This document shows, piece after piece, positions 8,354 through 16,129 of a DNA stretch of 64,000 nucleotides. Source of the stretch: Rhodobiaceae bacterium (GTDB lineage: Bacteria; Pseudomonadota; Alphaproteobacteria; Rhizobiales; Tepidamorphaceae). The stretch lies in assembly GCA_020637895.1 (NCBI GenBank), contig JACKJP010000006.1, positions 206,996-270,995 of the forward strand. The letters run 5' to 3'. Made by a program: the position numbers and the translations under genes. The notes under the pieces were generated by a model. That model ran no database searches. It worked only from the letters and a program-made list of their open reading frames with translations, and had not been told where the DNA came from. How positions within the stretch are numbered: the stretch's first letter is position 1; each line of letters opens with the position of its first letter.

Positions 8354-10153
8354 ATGAATCTACTCAAGCGCCTGAAGAGCGAATGGGTTTATCTGTACGG
8401 CGCCATCCGGATATTGCGCAGCCTCAGGCCGGTAATGCAAAACCGGACGCGCACTTTTCCGGATTTGCTCGACGAACTGGCGCTCAAGCACGGACCCAGG
8501 ATTGCTCTTCTCTCGCAGAACGAGCAATTGACCTACAAACAGCTCGGCGAACATGCGCATGCCTATAGTCACTGGGCCAAGGCGCAGGGGGTGGGCAAGG
8601 GCGACACCGTCGCGCTCTTGATGAACAACCGGCCGGAATATCTGGCGATCTGGATGGGAGTCATCCGGACCGGCGCCGTGACGGCGCTGCTCAACACGCA
8701 TCTTTCGGGCGCCGCGCTCGCCTATTGCATCAATATCGTCAACGCAAAGCATATCATCGTCGGTGCCGACTTGTGGGAATCGCTGGAAAGCGCGCTGCCG
8801 TCGGTGACGACCGGCGCGACGATCTGGATCGATGGAGCCTCACGCGCGGGTTACGAACGGTTCGACCGTGTCGTTTCGGAATATCCGACAACGCCGCTTG
8901 CAAAATCGGAACTTCCGGCGCTGACGATCGAGGATCCGGCGCTCTATATCTATACCAGCGGCACCACCGGCATGCCGAAAGCGGCGATCATCAACCATTA
9001 TCGCGTTCAGGCCGTGATGAAGGGATTCAGCGCGACCTGTAACGCACGTCGTGACGACCGGATTTATGTCGCGCAGCCGCTCTATCATACCGCTGGCGGC
9101 GTACTGGCACCGGGCATCACGCTGACGGTCGGCGGCAGCGTTTTCATACGCGACCGATTCTCCGCGCGGCAATTCTGGGACGATGTGGTCGATTACGAAT
9201 GCACCATGTTCCAGTATATCGGGGAGTTGTGCCGCTACCTTCTCAATTCACCGACGCATCCGAAGGAAACGCAGCACAAGATAAGGCTTTGCGACGGTAA
9301 CGGGTTGAGACCCGATATCTGGATGGAGTTCAAGAACAGGTTCCGAATCCCGCAGATCATCGAATGGTATGCGGCAACGGAAGGCAATGTGACGATGTTC
9401 AATCTCGACGGCACGCCTGGTTCCGTCGGCCGCATTCCGTGGTGGCTCGAACACCGTTTCATGACCAAGATCATCAAATTCGACATCGAGGCAGAGGCCC
9501 CGATACGCGATGCCGAGGGGCATTGCATCGAATGCGCGCCCAATGAGGTCGGCGAGGCGATCGGCAAGATCGTGATCGATCCCGGCAAACCGGCGCAGCG
9601 GTTCGATGGATATGCGGACAAGAGCGCCTCGGAATCGAAGATACTGCGTGGCGCCTTCGAAGAGGGCGATGCATGGTTCAGAACCGGCGATCTGCTACGC
9701 AAGGATGCGCTCGGCTATTTCTTCTTCGTTGACCGGATCGGCGATACCTACCGCTGGAAAGGCGAGAACGTTTCGACCCACGAAGTCGCTGAATCGATCA
9801 CGATCTATCCGGGCGTTCTGGAGGCGACGGTATACGGGGTCAAAGTGCCTGGCATGGAAGGTGCGGCCGGGATGGCGATGATCGTTCCGGATGACGAGAT
9901 GGACCTCGATGGCCTTGCCGCGCATATCAGGCGCCAGTTGCCGGAATATGCCCGCCCGCTGTTTCTCCGGCTCTCGCGGCAGATCGAAGCCACCGGGACG
10001 TTCAAACAGCGAAAGGTGGAAATGCGGAAACAGGGCTTCGATCCTTCCTACAGTAGCGATCCTCTCTATTTCGCCAATCCGACGACCGGCAGGTTCGAAC
10101 CCCTCGACACGGCGCTTTACGCGCGCATTTGCAGCGGGGAATTCCGGCTTTGA
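8354..10153 (+). CDS. Long-chain acyl-CoA synthetase (FATP/FadD6-like)
   Basis: An AMP-forming ligase that activates long or very long chain fatty acids to acyl-CoA. The adenylate motif YIYTSGTTGMPKA is at residues about 196-208, the A5-like segment EWYAATEGNV about 335-345, and the A7/A8 region WFRTGDLLRKDALGYFFFVD with the following hinge (DRIGDTYRWKGENVST) is intact. The 599-residue length and the Q-x-x-E-x-TGTFKQRK C-terminus fit the fatty-acid-transport-protein branch rather than classical FadD. The downstream DUF924 gene overlaps its stop by three bases, so the two are probably translated from one mRNA. Confidence 0.93.
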   Translation: MNLLKRLKSEWVYLYGAIRILRSLRPVMQNRTRTFPDLLDELALKHGPRIALLSQNEQLTYKQLGEHAHAYSHWAKAQGVGKGDTVALLMNNRPEYLAIWMGVIRTGAVTALLNTHLSGAALAYCINIVNAKHIIVGADLWESLESALPSVTTGATIWIDGASRAGYERFDRVVSEYPTTPLAKSELPALTIEDPALYIYTSGTTGMPKAAIINHYRVQAVMKGFSATCNARRDDRIYVAQPLYHTAGGVLAPGITLTVGGSVFIRDRFSARQFWDDVVDYECTMFQYIGELCRYLLNSPTHPKETQHKIRLCDGNGLRPDIWMEFKNRFRIPQIIEWYAATEGNVTMFNLDGTPGSVGRIPWWLEHRFMTKIIKFDIEAEAPIRDAEGHCIECAPNEVGEAIGKIVIDPGKPAQRFDGYADKSASESKILRGAFEEGDAWFRTGDLLRKDALGYFFFVDRIGDTYRWKGENVSTHEVAESITIYPGVLEATVYGVKVPGMEGAAGMAMIVPDDEMDLDGLAAHIRRQLPEYARPLFLRLSRQIEATGTFKQRKVEMRKQGFDPSYSSDPLYFANPTTGRFEPLDTALYARICSGEFRL

Positions 10154-10701
10154 CGCAGCAGAAAGTCGGACCGGGCGATATTCTCGATTTCTGGTGGAAG
10201 GCCGGGGAAAGCCGCTGGTATGCGTCCGATCCCGAATTCGATCGCGATATAGCGGCGCGGTTTTCGGCCGCATATGAAGCCGCCGCGGGCGGGGAGCTCG
10301 ACGCATGGGCTGAGGACGCGCCCGGGTGCCTTGCCCTGATCATCCTGCTCGACCAGTTTTCCCGAAACATGTTCCGCAAGGATGCGAAAGCGTTCGCGCA
10401 GGACGGCAAGGCGCGCTCGCTGGCTCATGTTGCCCTGGACCGCGGCTATGATCGGCAGTTTCCGCCCGTTGCGCGGCAGTTCTTCTATCTACCCTTCATG
10501 CATTCGGAAGACATCGACGATCAGTCACTTTGTGTCGATCTCTTCAGGCAGCTGGGCAATCAGAACAACTATTTCTACGCACTCGTCCATATGGATGCGA
10601 TCCGCCGGTTTGGCAGGTTTCCGCATCGCAACGCTGTGCTCGGCAGAAGATCAACCGAGGCGGAAGAAGCCTATATGGCCTCGGGCGGCTTTTCAGCCTG
10701 A
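10150..10701 (+). CDS. DUF924 family protein
   Basis: A cytoplasmic, all-helical protein of the DUF924 family (TPR-like fold in known structures), whose function is not established. Diagnostic segments are LDFWWKAGESRWY near the N-terminus, LALIILLDQFSRNMFR in the middle and FFYLPFMHSEDIDDQ, followed by the C-terminal FGRFPHRNAVLGR. The start is taken as TTG at 10150, whose last two bases lie inside the stop TGA of the acyl-CoA synthetase gene (10151-10153), with GGGGA upstream; a frame seven codons longer exists. At 183 residues it has the usual size. It converges with the chemoreceptor gene 24 bases downstream. Confidence 0.88.
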   Translation: MTQQKVGPGDILDFWWKAGESRWYASDPEFDRDIAARFSAAYEAAAGGELDAWAEDAPGCLALIILLDQFSRNMFRKDAKAFAQDGKARSLAHVALDRGYDRQFPPVARQFFYLPFMHSEDIDDQSLCVDLFRQLGNQNNYFYALVHMDAIRRFGRFPHRNAVLGRRSTEAEEAYMASGGFSA

Positions 10702-10724
10702 CCTCTTCGGGCAGGCGCCGAAAA

Positions 10725-12875
10725 TCAGGCCGCCGAAACTTCGGCGAGAAACGCTTCCACTTCCGCCCGCAGGCTGTCGGCCTGTCGCGTCAGTTCGCCC
10801 GCAACGGTCGCGACCTGTCCGGCAGACTGGCTTGTCTCGCCGGCAACAGTCGTCACGCTGGCAATGTTGGTGACAACTTCCATCGTTCCGGATGCGGCTT
10901 CCTGAACGTTGCGGCTGATCTCGCCTGTGGCAGCACCCTGCTCCTCGATCGCCGACGCGATATTGCCGGTATATTCGTCCACCTCACCCATGATCCGGGC
11001 GATCTCGGCGATGGCATCCACCGCTTCGCCAGTCGATGACTGGATACCGGCGATCTGCGAGGCTATTTCCTCGGTCGCGCGAGCGGTCTGGTTCGCCAGG
11101 TTCTTGACCTCGGCTGCGACGACGGCGAACCCCTTGCCCATCTCGCCCGCACGGGCTGCCTCGATGGTTGCGTTCAGGGCCAGAAGGTTGGTCTGTTCCG
11201 CTATATCCTGGATGAGGTTGACCACATCGCCGATACGGCGCGCCGCCTGGGCGAGGCCTGAGATCTTCTCGTTGGTCGCAGCGGTTTCCGTGCTTGCCTG
11301 CCGGACGATTCCGCCTGCCTGGGCGACCTGCCGGCTGATTTCCTCGATTGATGCGGCAAGCTCTTCGGCGGCAGACGCGACGGTCTGCACGTTCGCCGAT
11401 GCCTGTTCGGACGCAGATGCAGCCGCGGTCGAGCGCCGTGTCGTCGTTTCCGCAATGCCCGAGAGGGCGCCGGCGGTCGATTCCATTTCGCCGGTCGCCT
11501 GTGAGACCTGCTCCAGAACGCTCGCAACCGAACCGCGAAAGCCTTCGATCAACTGATCGATCTTTTTCTGGCGCGCTTCTCTGGCAAGTCGCTCGCTTTC
11601 GGTCAGGCCTTCCAGCTTGGCGCGCTCAACCGCATTGTCGCGGAAAACGGCGACGGAACGAACCATGTCGCCTATTTCGTCAAGTCGCGAGACATCGGAC
11701 AGATCGACCCCGGTATCACCCCGGCTGAGCGCCGTCATGCGGCTGCGAAGGTCAGCCAGCGGGCGTGTGATCATGCGCGAGATGGCAAATACGACCGAGC
11801 CGACGATGACCATCATGAGGAGGAAGCCGACAAGCAGCAGTTGATCGCGCAGGTGCTGGACCGGCGCCGAAATCTCATCCTGCGACTGCGCCGCAACGAC
11901 GGCCCAATCGACACCGCGAACGCCAACCGGCACGATTGCCGCCAGCATGTCCATTCCGCGATAATCGTGAACGATGCCTTCGGCATTGCTGCCGGCGATC
12001 GCCTCGCCGAGCAGCGGCGTAGAAATGGATGTTGCGAGAATGTCATCGCCTTCGACGAACGCGGAATCCACGCGCAGGTATCCATCGCTGCCAACAAGGA
12101 GCGTCTCGCCGGTCGCTCCAAGCCCGCTCTTGCCATTGAAGAGTGCGTTCAATCGCTCCGTCGGCATCTGCACGGCAATGACGCCGATCTTCTCCAGCCC
12201 GTCATAGACCGGGGTGGCCATAAAGGATGCCGGTAGACCGGCACTTGGCGCATAGGCGTGGAGATCCGTCAGGCTGATCTGGAATTCCTGGCTGGCCAAG
12301 GCTGCCTTGTAGACGGCAGCCAGATCGGTGTCCTTCCACTTTCCCGTCACCACATTTGTCGCGAAATCGTTCTCCTTCACCACTGTGTAGACGACGTTGC
12401 CGGCGGTATCGAAGAAGAAGATATCGTAGTAACCGCGCAACTCCAGCGCGCGGCGAAACCACGGATGCTGCCGGGCGTGCATCTTGTCGTAGTAGCGGCT
12501 TTGGCGGCTGTCCGTGAGTTTGGCACGCTCGCCGACCGGGAAGGGATTTCCGTCAATGAATGTCTGCTGCAGCGCCGCTGTTGCTTCGTCGCCCAACACC
12601 GAATAACCGGTCCGCATTTCCTTCAGCGCGGAAATGACGGCGGTATTGGTCGACATCAGCTGGAGGTCTTCGCCAAGCGATCGCACGTAGTCGCGCAGCG
12701 CCGAAGCCCGCGTCTGGGCCAGAGACATCAGTTTGGTGTTTGCCTCCGCGCGCAGGGCAGAGTCAGCACTATGGTAGGCGGCGTACCCGACCGACATTGC
12801 CAGCACCGCTGCGCCGAGAGCCACGAGAAGCGGCAATTTCACGGCAATTCGGCAATTCTTGAAAATAGCGAGCAT
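10725..12875 (-). CDS. Methyl-accepting chemotaxis protein with dCache sensor
   Basis: A transmembrane chemoreceptor of 716 residues. TM1 lies at about 11-33, a large double-Cache periplasmic ligand-binding region at about 40-320, TM2 at about 330-352 and HAMP at about 352-405 (ISRMITRPLADLRSRM). The cytoplasmic signalling domain carries the highly conserved hairpin tip, seen as AEQTNLLALNATIEAARAGE and GFAVVAAEVKNLANQ. No CheR/CheB-binding pentapeptide is evident at the C-terminus (ends AEVSAA). No che genes are nearby, so it would work with a chemotaxis cluster elsewhere. The divergent upstream region holds an extended inverted repeat (12958-13015). Confidence 0.94.
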   Translation of the reverse strand: MLAIFKNCRIAVKLPLLVALGAAVLAMSVGYAAYHSADSALRAEANTKLMSLAQTRASALRDYVRSLGEDLQLMSTNTAVISALKEMRTGYSVLGDEATAALQQTFIDGNPFPVGERAKLTDSRQSRYYDKMHARQHPWFRRALELRGYYDIFFFDTAGNVVYTVVKENDFATNVVTGKWKDTDLAAVYKAALASQEFQISLTDLHAYAPSAGLPASFMATPVYDGLEKIGVIAVQMPTERLNALFNGKSGLGATGETLLVGSDGYLRVDSAFVEGDDILATSISTPLLGEAIAGSNAEGIVHDYRGMDMLAAIVPVGVRGVDWAVVAAQSQDEISAPVQHLRDQLLLVGFLLMMVIVGSVVFAISRMITRPLADLRSRMTALSRGDTGVDLSDVSRLDEIGDMVRSVAVFRDNAVERAKLEGLTESERLAREARQKKIDQLIEGFRGSVASVLEQVSQATGEMESTAGALSGIAETTTRRSTAAASASEQASANVQTVASAAEELAASIEEISRQVAQAGGIVRQASTETAATNEKISGLAQAARRIGDVVNLIQDIAEQTNLLALNATIEAARAGEMGKGFAVVAAEVKNLANQTARATEEIASQIAGIQSSTGEAVDAIAEIARIMGEVDEYTGNIASAIEEQGAATGEISRNVQEAASGTMEVVTNIASVTTVAGETSQSAGQVATVAGELTRQADSLRAEVEAFLAEVSAA

Positions 12876-12957
12876 GAATATCCTCAGGATCGGGCCTGCC
12901 CCGCGCGCCGATGCCGGGCTGCTAGCCTCCTTAGATAGCCCGCACTCATTAATGTTC

Positions 12958-13015
12958 CGTTAGGTATGACTTCACCGATAGGGCCTTCCAACGCATTGAA
13001 GTCATTTCCTTAACG
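12958..13015. promoter_or_regulatory. Extended inverted repeat between divergent mcp and flippase genes
   Basis: ATGACTTCA at 12966-12974 is repeated inverted as TGAAGTCAT at 12997-13005, with 22 bases between the arms. The symmetry continues outward: CGTTAGG at 12958-12964 opposes CCTTAACG at 13008-13015, with a small length difference. The half-site centres are about three helical turns apart. It could be an operator for a dimeric or looping regulator of one or both genes; this is inference. Confidence 0.45.
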
Positions 13016-13051
13016 CATCGCCGTTAGTCTTCGGGGCTGACAAAAAAGGGA

Positions 13052-14452
13052 ATGTTGCGCTTCATGTCGGATACCGACGCAAGACCGGCTCCAGACGCCG
13101 CAAATTCGCGCGGGCGACTGCTCGCGCGCGTTATGGACGTTCTGCGCGAAGTCTTGACCGGGAGCGACGACCGCGCGGTTGCCATGCGAACGGCGGCCTT
13201 CGTCTTTCTGGTGCGGGTTGCCAGCGCGGGTATCGCCTATTTTTCGCAGGTCCTGATCGCCAGGTGGATCGGTGTCGCGGAATATGGCGTCTTCGTCACT
13301 GTCTGGGTGTTGATCCTGCTCGTTGCTGAACTGGCGCCATTCGGGCTTTCGACGGCGGCGCAGCGTTTCCCGCCCGACTACACCGTGCGCGGACAATGGG
13401 ATCTGCTGCGCGGCTATCTTTACGCCAGCCGGCTGGTCGGCCTGGCCGTCGGCAGCCTTTGCGCGGTGATCGGCGCGTTCGCCATCCGGTACATGTCCGG
13501 CGCAATCGACAGCGAATATGTGCGGCCGCTTCTTCTTGCCTGTCTAAGCCTACCGATTGCCGGCCTGATGACCGTGCAGGACTATATCGCGCGGACCTAT
13601 AACTGGCCCGATCTTGCACACGCGCTTCCCTATATTGCGCGGCCGCTCAGCATTCTGGCCTTCATGGGGGTGTTTGTGCTCGTGGGGCTGGGGCACAATG
13701 CGGAAACGGCGATGTATGCCCTCTTGGCGGCGTTGTGGATTTCCGGGATCATCCAGACGATCGCGTTGCAGCGCCGTCTGGCGAAAGTCGTGCCGGAAGG
13801 CGGCAGGGCCTACCGATGGATGGGCTGGTTCCGCGCCTCGTTGCCGATTTTCCTGATCGATGGCTTCTACGTCCTGCTGACCTCGACGGACGTGCTCGTA
13901 CTTTCCTTCTATGTGGATTCCGAAAAGGTCGGCATCTACTTCGCCGTCACCAAAACGCTCGCGCTGGTCAGCTTCATCGATTTTGCGGTGAAGGCGGCTG
14001 CGGCTCACAGGTTTGCCGAGTACAATGCACGCGGCGACGCCGAGAAGCTGCGCATCTTTGTGCGCGACGCCATTCACTGGACATTCTGGCCGTCGCTGGC
14101 GGCCATCGCCGGCCTGCTCATCGTCGGCAAATTCATGCTGATGGCATTCGGCAGCGATTATGTCGAAGGCTATCCGCTGATGTACATTCTGGCGTTCGGT
14201 CTTCTGGCGCGCGCTTCGCTCGGGCCGGTGGAACGGCTGCTCAACATGCTGGATCACCAGATTCCCTGCGCGATTGCGGTTGGCAGTGCATTCTTCATCA
14301 ATCTGGCACTGAATCTTGCGCTGATTCCCTATTGGGGGCTGGCGGGTGCGGCCGTCGCGACGGCGATCGCCCATGTCGTGGAGGCGCTGCTGCTGTTTGC
14401 GACTGCGCGGCGCTATCTGAAGATCGACATCTTCATGTGGAGTCCGCGATGA
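13052..14452 (+). CDS. Oligosaccharide flippase family protein (Wzx/MATE-like)
   Basis: Integral membrane protein of 466 residues with about 12-14 predicted hydrophobic helices, of the polysaccharide-biosynthesis flippase superfamily, which moves lipid-linked sugars across the inner membrane. The N-terminal part starts with FVFLVRVASAGIAYFSQVLI and RWIGVAEYGVFV, the typical first helix and loop of Wzx-type proteins. A 30-40-residue cytoplasmic N-terminus precedes it. The stop TGA overlaps the ATG of the next gene (ATGA), so it is translationally coupled to a BioF2/CelD-type acetyltransferase. No glycosyltransferase is in the window, so the exported glycan is unknown. Confidence 0.88.
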   Translation: MLRFMSDTDARPAPDAANSRGRLLARVMDVLREVLTGSDDRAVAMRTAAFVFLVRVASAGIAYFSQVLIARWIGVAEYGVFVTVWVLILLVAELAPFGLSTAAQRFPPDYTVRGQWDLLRGYLYASRLVGLAVGSLCAVIGAFAIRYMSGAIDSEYVRPLLLACLSLPIAGLMTVQDYIARTYNWPDLAHALPYIARPLSILAFMGVFVLVGLGHNAETAMYALLAALWISGIIQTIALQRRLAKVVPEGGRAYRWMGWFRASLPIFLIDGFYVLLTSTDVLVLSFYVDSEKVGIYFAVTKTLALVSFIDFAVKAAAAHRFAEYNARGDAEKLRIFVRDAIHWTFWPSLAAIAGLLIVGKFMLMAFGSDYVEGYPLMYILAFGLLARASLGPVERLLNMLDHQIPCAIAVGSAFFINLALNLALIPYWGLAGAAVATAIAHVVEALLLFATARRYLKIDIFMWSPR

Positions 14453-15597
14453 GCAGTCCCGCCCAATCGTATCCGGCAGCCGTGTTGGCGGGCGGTGAAT
14501 ATGCCGCGCGGATCATCGGTCCGGCGGATGCGCGCTCTCTCGTGCCCGCCTGGCGTGAACTCGCCCTGAAGGCGATGGAGCCGAATGTCTTCTACGAACC
14601 CGATTTCGTGCTTGCGGCCGAACCGGCCTTCGCCGCGCCCGGTCGGCTGCAGTTCCTGACGATCAACCGGGGCGAGTCTCTGGTCTTTCTTCTGCCGTTC
14701 CGTACCGTCGGAGCGGGGGCAATGATGATTGCTGAAGCATTCCGCCATCCTTATGCGACGACGACCGCGCCGCTCGTTGCCGCCAGCGATGCCAGGCAGG
14801 CCCTGCATTTATGGCTGAGCGGCGGAGCGGCGCAGATCCGCGTCAGCGGCTGGCGACTTCAGGAAATGCCGCAGGACGGGGCTCTGTGGCAGGCGATGAT
14901 GGAAGCAACCGCTGCGACGGGCGCAGGGCTTTCGATTCTTTCCGAACACAGGCGCGCGCTGCTTGCGCCGCGCGAACCCGATCGCACCTATCTCGCGGAC
15001 GCCCTTTCGTCCAAGGCGCGCAAGGAACTTGCCCGGCAGCGACGGCGCCTTGCCGAAGAAGGCGAACCGGCCAATCTCGTCCTCGATGGCGCCGATGCCG
15101 CCGGCGGCTTTGAAGCGTTTCTGGAGCTCGAGGCGAAGGGTTGGAAGGGGCGCGCCGGGACCGCAATGCTGATGCACGAGGATGCCGTTCGTTTCGGCAG
15201 ACAGGCAATTGGCGCGCTGGCGGGGCGCGGCCAGGTGCGCATCGACCAGATCCTCGTGGCCGGAAAGCCTGTCGCGATCACTGTCATGCTGCTTGGCGGC
15301 GGCGCTTCATGGCTCTGGAAAGTTGCCTATGACGAGGATTTTGCGAAGTTCTCACCGGCCGTTCAGCTGATTTCGGGAATGACCGGCGAGCTGGCCGCCA
15401 ACCGGCCCGGCGTCCGACTCGATTCCTGCGCCATCCCCGATCATCCGATGATCGATCGTCTGTGGCGGGAGCGACTGGATATCGCCGATGTGGCAATCGG
15501 CTTGCCCGGCCGAAATGCCGGATTTGCCGCGGCGCTCGCACTGACGCGCGCGGAAAAGGCGGCGCGAGACTTCGCGCGGCGGCTGCTCCGGCGATAG
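14449..15597 (+). CDS. GNAT-fold acetyltransferase of the CelD/BcsL (BioF2-like) family
   Basis: A 382-residue protein resembling CelD/BcsL-type acyltransferases associated with exopolysaccharide or cellulose synthesis. Family features are the KARKELARQRRRLAEEG basic helix, the ELEAKGWKGRAGTA segment and the later WKVAYDEDFAKFSPAVQLI stretch, which lies in the GNAT-like C-terminal half. The start at 14449 is fixed by the ATGA overlap with the flippase stop; a longer in-frame extension runs antisense-like through the flippase gene and is not believable. The pairing suggests acyl modification of a glycan handled by the flippase; the actual substrate is unknown. Confidence 0.85.
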   Translation: MSSPAQSYPAAVLAGGEYAARIIGPADARSLVPAWRELALKAMEPNVFYEPDFVLAAEPAFAAPGRLQFLTINRGESLVFLLPFRTVGAGAMMIAEAFRHPYATTTAPLVAASDARQALHLWLSGGAAQIRVSGWRLQEMPQDGALWQAMMEATAATGAGLSILSEHRRALLAPREPDRTYLADALSSKARKELARQRRRLAEEGEPANLVLDGADAAGGFEAFLELEAKGWKGRAGTAMLMHEDAVRFGRQAIGALAGRGQVRIDQILVAGKPVAITVMLLGGGASWLWKVAYDEDFAKFSPAVQLISGMTGELAANRPGVRLDSCAIPDHPMIDRLWRERLDIADVAIGLPGRNAGFAAALALTRAEKAARDFARRLLRR

Positions 15598-15616
15598 CAC
15601 CGGTCTGATCGCCAGA

Positions 15617-16129
15617 TCAGGCGGGTTTGGCGAGGATCAGAACCCAGTACACGCGATATTTGGTGCCGGGAAGATAGACCGCGGCGATGCCTATTGTCGC
15701 GGCTCCGGGCATCAGCATGGTTTCGCGATGCTGTTTGGATTCGCGCCAGCCGGAAAAGGCTTCCGCAAATGTGTGGTAGCCGGCACTGACGTTTTCGCGC
15801 GCATCGGCACCCTGGTAGCCGTTGCCGGCAAGCCGCTGCTTCAGCTTGCCATCCGGCTTGATCGCCTCGCCGCGCTTGGCAGCCTCGGCGAGGTCGCGCG
15901 CATAGGCTTCCGCGAGCGTATTCAGCCGCTCGTCGAGAACGACGGGAGTCAGCCCGTTATTGGCGCGGAAGAGGTTGATCGTCTGGGCCGCATCGACCCG
16001 GTCGAGGCTCGAACCGCCGCGCGACAGATCAGTATAGAAAGCCGGTTTGGAGGCCGGTTCCTCGGCGCACGCGGCCAGGCCGGCGGCCAGGAGCATGCCG
16101 GCGAGAACATATCGAAGGCGTACACTCAT
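15617..16129 (-). CDS. CAP/SCP-domain lipoprotein
   Basis: A 170-residue predicted lipoprotein: signal peptide with lipobox LAAC (C21), then a compact CAP (cysteine-rich secretory/PR-1-like) domain. Supporting segments are INLFRANNGLTPVVLDERLN, LAEAYARDLA, ENVSAGYHTFAEAFSGW and the C-terminal YWVLILAKP strand. Bacterial CAP proteins are secreted or envelope-attached and mostly uncharacterised. Its start codon overlaps the stop of the upstream mechanosensitive-channel gene by four bases (16126-16129), so expression is coupled to it. Confidence 0.87.
   Translation of the reverse strand: MSVRLRYVLAGMLLAAGLAACAEEPASKPAFYTDLSRGGSSLDRVDAAQTINLFRANNGLTPVVLDERLNTLAEAYARDLAEAAKRGEAIKPDGKLKQRLAGNGYQGADARENVSAGYHTFAEAFSGWRESKQHRETMLMPGAATIGIAAVYLPGTKYRVYWVLILAKPA

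Noticed and set aside
10702..10724. Terminator between DUF924 and the chemoreceptor gene
   Set aside because: Only a five-bp TTCGG/CCGAA stem with no T-run; too weak to call.
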